Positions 1 to 10,334 of a stretch of 64,000 nt of DNA are shown here, in pieces. Numbering within the stretch: the stretch's first letter is position 1; each line of letters opens with the position of its first letter. Under the pieces are notes generated by a model that had not been told where the DNA came from, searched no databases, and saw only the letters and a list, made by a program, of their open reading frames with translations. The stretch is from Salvia splendens. Taxonomy: Eukaryota > Streptophyta > Magnoliopsida > Lamiales > Lamiaceae. Position numbers and translations under genes: made by a program. Where the stretch lies: NCBI RefSeq assembly GCF_004379255.2, contig NC_056048.1, forward strand, positions 14,903,197 through 14,967,196, given 5' to 3'.

Positions 1-740
1 TAGAAAACCCCTCAATGAACCTTCGGTAGCATCATGCCAGTCCTAGGAAACTCCGAATTTCATTAGGCGTCGCTGGTGACTGCCAACGTTGCACGGCTTC
101 AACTTTAGCAGGGTCTACTCGGATCCCTTCTGCTGTCACTAAGTGTCCAAGAAAGTTCACTTTGTTAAGCCAGAACTCACACTTGCTAAACTTAGCATAG
201 AACTTATCGGCTCTTAACGTCTCTAACGTAGTTCTCAAGCGCTCCTCGTGTTTCTTCTCGTTCTTTGAGTACATGAGCACGTCGTCTTTAAAAGCTAGGA
301 CGACCTTGTCCAAATATGGGCGGAACACGCGGTTCATTAGGTTCATGAACACGGCTGGGGCGTTTGTAAGCCCAAAAATGCATTACAGTAAACTCGTAAT
401 GGTCATATCTGGTGCGAAGTGCAGTCTTAGGTATACCGTCTTGTCGAACTCCCAGCTAGTGATAACCCGATCTCAAGCCCATCTTCGAGAATACGCTGGC
501 TCCTCGCAGCTGGTCGAAGAGGTCGTTGATTCTCGGTAGAGGTACTTGTTCTTGAGGGTTAACTTATTTAGCTCTCGATAGTCGATACACATTCGCAAAG
601 TCCCATCCTTCTTCTTCATGAAGAGTACTGATGCGCCCAAAAACGATACACTGGGTCTGATGAAACCCAGGTCTACTTATTCTTGTAACTGGATCTTAAG
701 TTCTTCTTATTTCTTGAGCGCCATTCTATATGGTGACTGA
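1..740 (-). pseudogene. Ty3/gypsy reverse transcriptase fragment (element G1)
   Basis: Minus-strand reading gives the core of a Ty3 reverse transcriptase. The stretch 352-32 contains the active-site region as [11 protein letters not shown] (families usually have FIDD or FADD), then the thumb motif FLGH and ends in IRSFLGLA. Upstream pieces of the RT amino half lie at 360-740 in shifted frames and match the same domain of element G2 (9550-9960) base for base over long stretches. Several frameshifts and stops break the gene, so it is dead. The window edge cuts it, so RNase H and integrase, expected to the left, are not seen. It is the pol of the element whose 5' LTR is at 4177-7158. Confidence 0.85.
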
Positions 741-3700
741 GATAATATGACTGATTCAAGTCATTCCTTTAGTAATTCATTTCGTCTGGGTGATGAAGCT
801 ATTTCTAATCTTAGATTTCATCGCCTGATATTGAGTTCTCTAACGCTTGCATCGATCGTAAAGGTAGTCATTGAGCTGCCATAATGATCTCGTAACCTCT
901 CGCTCAGTTGAGGTAGTCTACTTTTACCGCTTTCTAGGTGCTTTTGTGCTTACTGCGACTCTTTCGTCATGATTTAGTACAGACTTGTTCTACTCGCGTC
1001 AATCCTTGAATATTGGTTTAGTGCATGTGGAGGTGTTGGCTTCTTTCTCCCAACGCTACTGTCTCCATGCCCTTTTGGTTCGACTGAGCGATTCATGGTG
1101 AAATAATCTAGCATGACTTTCCAAAGTGATCTAGATCTCGTGTCTAGATTAACACAAAACTCTATCGACAGCTCCTTTCTGAGCCGTTTAATTGAGACGT
1201 GGCATATCGTAGAATAATTCGTCGCATGTTATTGCCAACGTTTGCCCTTGCTCTATATTATAGGGCTCTAAATCCTGTTCTCTTGTGATAACTTCTTTTA
1301 AAAGGGAAAATTCGATTTCTCCCTTCATAGTAGGGACGGTGAGGGTAGCGATGCTATCACGCGTTCCTCTTCCCGAATGTCTCTCCAGCTTTAGCCTTTT
1401 TCCTGGCCACCTCTTAGACGAATCCCTTTTGCTGATGGGATTTGTTCCGTCAAACATAAACTACTAATACACTCGTACTTTCTCCATGGCTTTCATTACA
1501 TGCCCATGATTGAGTCTTTGTTCTTGTGGCTTACTTATCTTACTCGGAGTAAGCATTTTGATCGTTCAAACTACCATATAGGTCTTTTACGTCTTCGGAC
1601 ATCATTTAATCCACAAATATTCCTTGATATTTCTCTACTCAAGGCTAGTTGCTTCTCTATACAACAAAATATTCGATCTTCCACCTGCTGGTCACAAGCG
1701 GTACGTAGATTCGAAGTATTTAACGCTTTGCTGTCGGTTATGCGACGCTTCTGGTTGGTGCATCATTTCCTGCACGTGTCTCCATGGGGACGTATTTATT
1801 ATGCGTATCTGAAAGAAACTGAGACCATGCCTTTTTCTGCTAGCCTCGTATCAATAACTCGATGATTAATCTAATAGTCTTAACTTGGATTATTATTCAC
1901 ACAAGAGAGTATGACTGAAAATTTGAAGGGCTACTGAATACCCAACTGTACTAGAATAACATCTCTTGTTCAACTTATATGAATTTTCGTCGATAATCGA
2001 CCTTGAAGGTAAGTATTGAGTTCATTCAAAGAACTACGTAGTTCAACTGGTTCCAGGCAAACTCATAGAAGCTGAGGCTCACCCCTGGTGGGAGCTAGAA
2101 ATAATCATGAGATAGGTCATGAAAACTGGATGGAAATGAATTAACTGTAAATTCCCATAGTAAGCTGCAAAATAGGACAATACAGTTGTCCAATTAAACT
2201 GAAAGGATCTGGGCATCAAGGACAGTGGTTCAAACATGTCATCGCCTAAGATGATCAACCACGAAAATTTATAAATGTAGGCGATTGCAATGAAGGAACA
2301 TTGATCATGTTTCAAAGGCATCTTGATATGGAATAATAAAATCACATCAATGATTTCATAGGTTCATTAAGGCAATGCACTGAAATGAACTATTCAGAAA
2401 AAATCAGCTAGGGCAAGCTTGTTAGGGAAAGGTGCAATATGCTTGCCTTAACTTCGAGCTGCAGAAAAATTCAGAGACTAGGAATAATACATGTACTGGA
2501 ATCGAGGTCGAAAAATTTCACCTTTGTAGGATTTCAAAATAGGGAGGTAAAAAGTTCCAGCACCACATGAAATTCCCTGAGGAAAATGTTTAACTGTCTT
2601 GATCACTCTGGGGATCACAACGTAAGCATCGTAAGAATGAAATTTCATTGCATAGGTCCAAGAAATCGAGATATAAATCTCCAATATTGTGGCTCAAATG
2701 AGGCAACAACAAATAACGATGCTTGGAACATAAGAGTATCCCAAATTTGGGAACTGAAACTGAGTCACCGCTTTCCTGAAGAGAATGAAAGTGGCGTACT
2801 ACTTGCAGAACGTGAGTCAATCAAAGGTCTTAATAGCCGACAGGACATCGTTGTCCCGGAGGTTCAAAGAATGTCTGAGGAATACGCTCATTCCGAAGAT
2901 CATAGATATGAACAACTGTAGAATTTAGGGTTTACGACTGGAGCTTAAACAGTCAAAACTTTACTCTTTATGTACGATGAGTCAAAAGGACTGCAGTCCA
3001 TAAGCTGGAAATGAGTCAAACCTCGCACAGAAAAAGGAACACTGACATGGTACTTGCGAGTCAAAACTAGAGTCTGAATAGACGAGGGTATCGTCCTTGG
3101 AAGGACTCTTAGAAGGGATTTCATTGGGAATCCAAGTAAGTACTATTGATTATAATCATCGGTTCTAGTTATGTGACACTCCCTTGTTTTTCTTGTGGAG
3201 TTCGCACATGATAAACGCGTTCTGGGAAACCATACATTCCAAGATGGGGTTCCTCGTGCTGTTAAACTGATAACCGCAGCTGGAGGTCATACTTTCATAT
3301 CGTTCTCGATAACTTAGAACGCTGATTCTGGTAAAACATTACATTCTCCATCGTGCTTCGTAGCACGCTATAAGTATCGCTTCTGGATCACGTAGCCACT
3401 TGGGCTTGTTACGCCACATTAGATCACTTTACTAGATCGCGGGTACGATCTCTTTCCGTGTAGGGATGCATCTCCCGAACAGGCTGGAAAGTAAACTATT
3501 TTCGTTATAACTTGGTCTTTGTAAAGACATTGGGAACTTCTTGGTTCATCGTCTAGTATACATATATATATGTATACTATCTGTGTGCTTAAAAGAATGG
3601 ACTTCCTTTAATTACTGTCTATAAGTAGTACAATAGTACTTTTTGGCTCGTCTTTTCTTTCTCATAATTCCTTGGAATTTGAAGCTTGCCCAAACTGATG

Positions 3701-4161
3701 GGTTTTAGTTGGTCTCGTCGCCCTGGAGGGCGGTAACAAATTCTCGTTCTGCTAGTACTTGATTCTGCATGTCTCACCTAAGGTACTTTTCTAAAGCACT
3801 CTAGGTTCACATACATAGTCCCCATGACATCTATACATTCATGTCAAGCTCTTTAAATATAAATCACAGATACATTAAGCATATCTCATGCAAAGTATCA
3901 GCTAGCACGTTGCGTCTTGCAAACTTTTCAAATAAACATTTTCGTTCCCATTTAGGGCTATGAAATTTTTTTTTTTTTTTTTCTTTTTCTGAAAACTTAG
4001 AAAGTTTCATTTTCCTTCTTAAAATGGAAAAATATTTTCTTTCTTTAAAATTCTCTTTTCTGGACGAGCGGGCGTCGACCCCTGTTTCTGGTGCAGTTGA
4101 TCGTGTCGAGCTGAGGTGTTGGGATCTTGTACTGATCATTCTGTTCACTTTCTAGCCTAGT
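741..4161 (-). mobile_element. Decayed internal region of element G1 (gag/protease expected)
   Basis: This stretch lies between the RT remnant and the primer-binding site of G1, where gag and protease should be on the minus strand. I found no CCHC knuckle, DTG/DSG protease motif or other recognisable domain. The longest minus frame (1457-1188, 89 codons) is not recognisable. A T-rich run is at 3966-3984. It is best read as heavily mutated retroelement interior; other insertions inside it cannot be excluded. Confidence 0.5.
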
Positions 4162-4173
4162 GCTCTGATACCA
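4162..4173 (-). other. Primer-binding site of G1 (tRNA-iMet type)
   Basis: On the minus strand the sequence reads TGGTATCAGAGC, the classical plant retrotransposon primer site complementary to the 3' end of initiator tRNA-Met. It lies 3 bases from the LTR terminus CA at 4177, which fixes the element's orientation (minus) and the inner edge of its 5' LTR. Confidence 0.88.
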
Positions 4174-4176
4174 CTC

Positions 4177-7158
4177 TGTCACGACCACATCTCCCTAGTC
4201 AAAGAAAGTGTAGCTATTTCGCGACTAAACATACTGAACTGTCTTAACTCATCATAAAAGTTACTTAATTCAAGAAAACATTGTCTGAATGTTATAAAGA
4301 TAACAAAATACTGAATCAGAGTGAATTCTGGGACATTGTCTTTACTAAAACAAGTCTAAGTCTACGCAACGGAAGAGTTCCAAGACAAGTATAATATGTA
4401 TGAAGACATACTACACCAGCTATCCTTCTACTTATTTAGCCTTCTGTCCCAACACCTCCTCTGCCTCGATCGATCAACCTGCACATTAAGGAAAACAATA
4501 TGCAGGGCTGAGTACTTGATATACTCAGTGGCTTATGCCGAAAACTGTTTTCTTTTAATTGTCAGCCAAGCTGAGTGAACGCGGGGTTTTTTTCTGAAAA
4601 CAAGACCCGGTCACTAAAATCTGTTATTTCTTTCTGAAATAGACTGCAGTCTTTTAAACTTCTGATGATATGCCATATCAGCTGTGTGAATCGGGAATGT
4701 GGCCACATTCCACGACCACTGGGCCGGCCAACCTGGCGCTAGCTCACGACCCCTAGACCGGCCAACCTGGCGCTAGCTCACGGTCCGTACGTGTACACTA
4801 GTCCGAGTAGGATTTACTGACCTACTGGACCCGAATTCGATTTAACAGATAGGCAATCACAAAATAAAACATGGCATGACAACTCACTGAAAATATTCAT
4901 GCTTTTTCATATAAAGAGCCCACAATTAATGTAGGATAGAAAAGCCCACCTCGTTTGCTTAACTCTTTCAAACGGGCACTGTCTGACTTGAGATTTACTC
5001 GTCGAGCGACGACGTCCCTTTTCAAAAATAATATACTTAAATTAGGCTTTAAGTAATCATTGATCTTGCATGAATGCATGCCTAAGCGTGATCTTTTATT
5101 TTATCTCTTTCTTTCTAAATATTAGAGATCTAAATTCTGTAATTAAATCGGCGATTTAAATTGTTCTGAATCCGGCTGCCCCGTTCGGTTATAATTATTT
5201 CCCGGATTATCTTAAGTATTTTAAAATACTTTCTTGGCTAAAAGTCCACTTTAGTTATTTTCGAAACTATTTCACACGGTTTAACCTTTCGTTCCTTCCG
5301 TGGTTTAGGGAATTAATTCCATTAACTCTTGGAATTAATCTAAGGCAATGGTTCCAACCAAATTAAGCTTTGTGGTCCAAACTAATTAAAGAGGGGCAGT
5401 GGCCCATTTTAATTTCTGTTGAATCTGGCCCAAGAGGAAGAGAGAAAGGAGGCCCAACTCCTTAATACTCACTCCCCACCGTCTGCTATCTCCCTCATTC
5501 CCCAATTTCTCTTTTCAAATTAGGGAGAAAGCCCTAAGTTCCTCCCTCTCTGAATCAGCGCCGGAAAAAGGCTTACTTCGCCGTAGGATCGACCTTGCGT
5601 CGCCGTTGTCCTCGCCATCACTGGGCTTGGCGGATTCGAGCCACCGTCGGAACAGAGGTGGAAGCGTCGGCTCCGTGACCCCTCCTTCTCTCTCGACTGC
5701 TCTACTGCGGTGAGCACCGACGTCAGCCGCCAGCCCACTCCGCCGCCGCGACGCGCTGTGGAATTCTCACCAACCGCCGCCTGCCAGCTTCGACTCTCCG
5801 TCGAGCAGGGGTTCTGCCAGCGGTTACCTCCGCCGGCACCTTTCGTCGCTGCCCCCTTCGCGAGGCAGCCTCGACACCCTCCTGCGCTCGCACAGCAGCT
5901 GCTGGAGTCAGCGGTGCTCGCCGTTGCCTTGCGAGGCTTCCGCCATCGTCGCTGATTCACTGCTGGTCTGAGACTCACGCCGCCGCTGCCGATCTTCTTC
6001 AGCGGTGAGCCGTCGCGTGTCACGGTTGCTTGCGGTCGACTTCCAGCTTCACCGTCTGGTCGCCGCCAACTCCGACAGTAACTCCCAAAGCTAAGCCTCC
6101 TATCTTAGCTACTTAGCTTACGTTATGGGTTCAAAAACGGCAGAAGCTAAGTTCTCGTTCTCCCTATGTTCTTGCGGTATTTTCACTATGTTCAACCGAT
6201 TATGTTTTGATTACCGTGTCTGAGTTCTAATTACGGTATCCTAGCATGCTTGTGATGTCTACATGATGACATGGGTTTAAGAAGAGTTCGAAGGAGGTTT
6301 TACCTTCGCTGTTGAGTATCTTGTTGTCCCTTACTCTCGGCTTTGATCCCCTCTACTCCCTCTTGCTGCTTCGGTCCCTCCCACTCTATGCCTCACTGTA
6401 AAACGGCTGATTTGGTGATGGGAAAGGGAGGAAGAGGCTGAGGGCTATTTACATTTATGGATAGGGAGTAACTGAAAGCTGCAAGAGTTTGTTACTTGGC
6501 TGGAAAGAAGGAGCCTTAAGGCTGCCTTATGTTGGCTGCCATCCCTGCAGCATTCTTTAACTGATTTGGAGTTTTGTGCTGCCTTGTACTTTGATTCATT
6601 CATGGATTTTGTCTCTTTTGCAGGTGCACACTAGAGGTGGCATTGTGGGGGCTGATTTCCGGACCATAGGAGAGGTATGAGCTGCCATCTGCAGCCTTGA
6701 AATGCTGCAGCTTGAAGGGAGGAATCTTGCCTTTCTCGGCCCAACTCTTCCTCACTTTAACGAAAGGTACTGTCACTCTTTCCCTTTCAATACCGATGGT
6801 TAGTTTGCATTCTATTTCATGCATTAACTCTTTTTTTTCGTGCGCTCTGGCAGGAGCTGCGGCTGGCCAACGAGGCTGTCTTCCCTCGTGGTCTTGCCCT
6901 CCTGGCTCGTTCGAAAATCTGGGGGCCGAGACGGCCCGGTGCCGAAGGCCAAAGTAGCCCTTAGGGATTTCTAAATGTTATAGTCTAGCTCGACTTTTAT
7001 TTTCGTCGTCAAGGATTGTAATTTTAGTTTGGGATTCTGAAAATTGTAATTGTAACTGTACCCTTTTTCAAGAAATAAAAATACTCATTCATACTTTAAT
7101 TGAATGTTCTAGTATTTTATTTCATAATTCCCGAGAAATCTAAGTCTCGGCTATTACA
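4177..7158 (-). repeat. 5' LTR of element G1 (about 2.98 kb)
   Basis: On the minus strand the LTR begins TGTAATAGCCGAGACTTAG (at 7158) and ends GGTCGTGACA (at 4177), so it has TG...CA termini and is followed by a tRNA-Met primer site. It carries the hairpin-like module at 4474-4533 (two arms around TGCAGGGCTGAGTACT) that recurs in the other long LTRs here. A GC-rich block at about 5540-6060 is unlike the rest and gives long open frames on both strands (167 codons on minus); with no recognisable domain I treat them as chance. The right flank is LTR sequence of G2, so G1 is nested in G2. Confidence 0.82.
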
Positions 7159-7877
7159 TAGGGTTTGCGGCCCTACGAGGACCTGAATTCGATTTAAATA
7201 ATAATGGCATAAAGCCATATCAGATAGGCACGTTAAAATCAAACAAGGCATGATAAACACAGTTTCATATCCCATCGATAAAACATTTAGGACATCGTCC
7301 TTATTTAAAAGAAAGCCCACCTCGACTGCTTAGATTTCAAGTATCTCCTTTCCCTTGCTATCACGCTGAGAGCGCGAGTTATCACCTTTGAATTATGATG
7401 AGTATCACAATCAGTCCCAAATACCGACTCAAAATCATGCATGTCCCCAACTTTTCCCCTTTTCCCATCGATTCGTTTTGTCAACATGATGAAACACACC
7501 ATAGCATGTATCAATGCACAACACATCACTACATCATCGAATTGGTTTCTTAACACATATGCATCATGTATATCATTCAAAACTTAATCGTCAAGATCAT
7601 TTGATCGTGGTAGGAATCTGGCAGCACAGCGCAAGCGTTTTGTAAAAATACCATCCAATTAAAATTTCACATGAAAATAACCTTTTTAGGTCGGTCAAAT
7701 AAAAACGAAACCCACTAGTCGAGAAAACAATTTTTGGCAGAACTGCGCAGTCAATTTCAATAATTCACTAAATTTTCATCTTTTGTCCAAATAGGTTGAA
7801 ATTTTCACACAACACCGAAGACGCCTTAAAGTTTACTCAGAAAAAAGAATCGTTCATTTGGTCAGTCAAACACGCGT
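7159..7877 (-). repeat. Partial 3' LTR of element G2, broken at both ends
   Basis: The sequence aligns with 11064-11866 of the right-hand G2 LTR, with internal deletions of about 70 bp (near 7645) and about 12 bp (near 7857). The left edge is the G1 insertion point. The right edge joins directly to the integrase frame of G2 at the shared heptamer CACGCGT (7871-7877). The U3 part of this LTR, the polypurine tract and the 3' end of pol are therefore missing. Confidence 0.8.
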
Positions 7878-8378
7878 AGCTCTCAACATATCTTCGAGGG
7901 TTTGGATTGTTCTTTCGGATTGCCCGTCTGTCTTCGGGTGAAATGCTGTGCTAAAATTCAATCGAGTTCCTAGCTCACATTGTAGGCTAATCCAAAACCT
8001 TGAGGTGAACTTCGGATCACTGTCAGACGTGATCGTCACTGGGACTCCATGCAGTCGCACTATTTCCTTTATATAAATTTGAGCTAGCTTGTTTGATCCA
8101 TAGGTTATGGGAATCGGTATGAAGTGTGCACTATTGGTGAGTCGTTCTATAATTACCCATATGGTGGTATTCCCTTTTTGTGTCTTTGGCAATGCTGTCA
8201 CAAAATCCATGGCGATGTGCTCCCATTTCCACTCGGGAACTTCTAGTGGTTGCAACTTTCCGTACGGTCGTTGATGTAGAGCCTTCACCTGTTGGCAGGC
8301 TAAGCAGCGCGCTACAAATGCGGCTATATCCCTCTTCATACCATTCCACCAAAAGGACTTCTTCATGTCTTGATACAT
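7866..8378 (-). pseudogene. Ty3/gypsy integrase, truncated (element G2)
   Basis: The open frame of 170 codons covers the end of the HHCC zinc-binding region (CLACQQVK) and the catalytic core. The first Asp is in MDFVTALPK, the second in SDSDPKF (usually SDRDPRF), and the Glu is in [14 protein letters not shown]. The C-terminal domain is absent, because the frame runs into LTR sequence eight residues after the Glu helix. A one-base frameshift near 8370 separates it from the upstream part of pol. Confidence 0.88.
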
Positions 8379-8821
8379 TTCGTACTTTTTGGGTGGGCGG
8401 TGTAATGAGTCTCATGTGCTTCACTCATAACTTCGTTTTTGAGCTCCTCGTTGTCCGGCATGCATAGTCTTCCTTTAAAAGTAAGCGCATTGTCACCTTC
8501 TTCACTAAAATTCCCAGGTTCGCCGGTTCGCACTTCTACTCGAATTTCTTCCAATTTCGCATCCATCTGTTGTGCTTCAATAATTTTTTACCTTAGATCA
8601 GGTTCAACGACTAAAGTGGTGATTCACGCTTCCATTGTTACAGGTGCTCTCACCACTTCCAAACGCATCTTACTAAACTCGCGAATCAAGCTTCCTTCAT
8701 TGGTGAGAAAAGTAGCCAGTTGGGAATGGTCCTTCCGGCTCAAAGCATCTGCGACGACATTTGCTTTGTCGGGGTGGTAATTGATGCCACAATCGTAGTC
8801 TTTCACCAACTCGAGCCATCT
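8363..8821 (-). pseudogene. G2 pol, RNase H end and integrase zinc-finger linker
   Basis: Minus-strand pieces in the pol frame are seen here: the RNase H C-terminus ([16 protein letters not shown], 8809-8624) and the His-containing start of the integrase (8566-8363, [13 protein letters not shown]). They are separated by in-frame stops at 8624-8626 and near 8590 and by the frameshift near 8370. The 8624 and 8822 stops read TGA where the family has Arg, as expected from CpG deamination of CGA. Confidence 0.8.
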
Positions 8822-10279
8822 TCATTGCCGCGTGTTCAAATCTTTCTGCTCGAAGAAATACTTTAGGCTTTTGTGGTCCGTAAAGATCTTGCATCGAACT
8901 CCGTAGAGATGATGTCTCCAAATCTTTAAAGCGTGTACTACCGCTGCTAACTCCAAGTCGTGGGTTTGATAGTTCAACTCGTGTGGCCTCAATTGTCGGG
9001 ATGCGTAAGCAATCACCTTGTTGCTTTGCATCAACACGCATCCAAGTCTCACCTTCGAAGCATCCGCGTATACCACGTAGTTCACTCCAGGCTCTGGTAC
9101 AGCTAGAATCGGTGCACTAGTTAGCTTTTCCTTCAAGAGTTGAAAACTTGCCTCACACTCGGGGGTCCAATTGACTTTCACCCCCTTCTTGAGTTGTTGT
9201 GTCATTGGTCTCGCTATCTTGGAGAATCCCTCTATAAACCTTCGGTAGTATCCTGCCAAGCCTAGGAAACTCCGAATCTCGTTTGGTGTTGAAGGTGCTT
9301 TCCACTGCTGTACCGCCTCAACCTTAGCGGGATCCACTCGAATTCCTTCCGCCGACACGATGTGACCAAGGAAATTTACTTCCTTAAGCCAAAACTCACA
9401 CTTGCTTAATTTGGCGTATAGTTTCTCACTCCTCAACGTTTCCAAAGTGATTCGCAGATGTTCCTCGTGCTCTTTCTCATTCTTCGAGTAAACAAGTACG
9501 TCATCTATGAATACCAAAACAAACTTATCCAAGTACGGATGAAACACTCGATTCATTAAATCCATGAATACCGCAGGAGGATTAGTCAATCCAAACGGCA
9601 TTACCACAAACTCATAGTGACCATACCTTGTGCGAAAAGCAGTCTTCGGTATATCCTCTCTTCGGACTCTCAACTGATGGTATCCAGACCTTAAGTCCAT
9701 CTTTGAGAACACACCGGCTCCTTGAAGTTAATCGAATAGGTCATCTATCCTCGGCAGTGGATATCTGTTCTTGAGAGTCATCTTGTTCAGCTCTCTATAA
9801 TCGATACACATTCTTATTGATCCATCCTTCTTTTTCACAAAAAGCACAAGAGCGCCCCACGGTGAGACACTGGGTCTAATGAAACCCAGGTCCATAAGTT
9901 CTTGAAGTTGTATCTTGAGTTCCTCTAACTCCTTAGGCGCCATTCGGTATGGTGCCTTGGACACAGGCGCCGACCCTGGTGCTAGGTCGATTGTGAACTC
10001 CAATTGTCGATCTGGCGGTGGTCCAGGCAAAGCTTCAGGGAAGACGTCGAGAAATTCTCGTACCACAGCGACATCCTCCACCTTCCTTTCTTCCTTCTCA
10101 TCCCCTTGTAGATAGACCAGATAGGCAGGACGCCCTTGTCTTAACATCGTAGTGGCTTGGAGTGCAGAGATGATATACGTTCGCTGGTTCATCGAGATTC
10201 CGTAGTATATGGTGGGTTTCTTTCCCGGAGTCTGTAGAGATATTTGTCTCTCCTTACAACGAATCGTCGCAAAATTCAC
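8822..10279 (-). pseudogene. Ty3/gypsy reverse transcriptase and RNase H (element G2)
   Basis: Two in-phase frames on the minus strand (10279-9728 and 9712-8822) are separated by one TAA at 9728-9730. Visible motifs are [10 protein letters not shown] before the [29 protein letters not shown], the FIDDVLVYS active site, [15 protein letters not shown] and an RNase H-like block ([27 protein letters not shown]). The frame ends at a TGA at 8822. Gag and protease are missing: only about 40 bases separate the first codon from the primer site, so the 5' half of the internal region was deleted. The product would be non-functional. Confidence 0.92.
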
Positions 10280-10320
10280 GGTGGGTTTAGAGTTTAGGGT
10301 ATTAGGAATTGTTCATTAAA

Positions 10321-10331
10321 CTCTGATACCA
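10321..10331 (-). other. Primer-binding site of G2
   Basis: The minus strand reads TGGTATCAGAG, followed by T where the tRNA-iMet consensus has C. It sits three bases inside the LTR end at 10335. It sets the minus orientation of G2 and shows that the element's own 5' end survives although gag is deleted. Confidence 0.85.
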
Positions 10332-10334
10332 AAC

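Noticed and set aside
5520..6023. 167-codon minus-strand frame in the G1 LTR
   Set aside because: No domain; the overlapping plus frame is also open, as expected in GC-rich sequence, and it lies inside an LTR.
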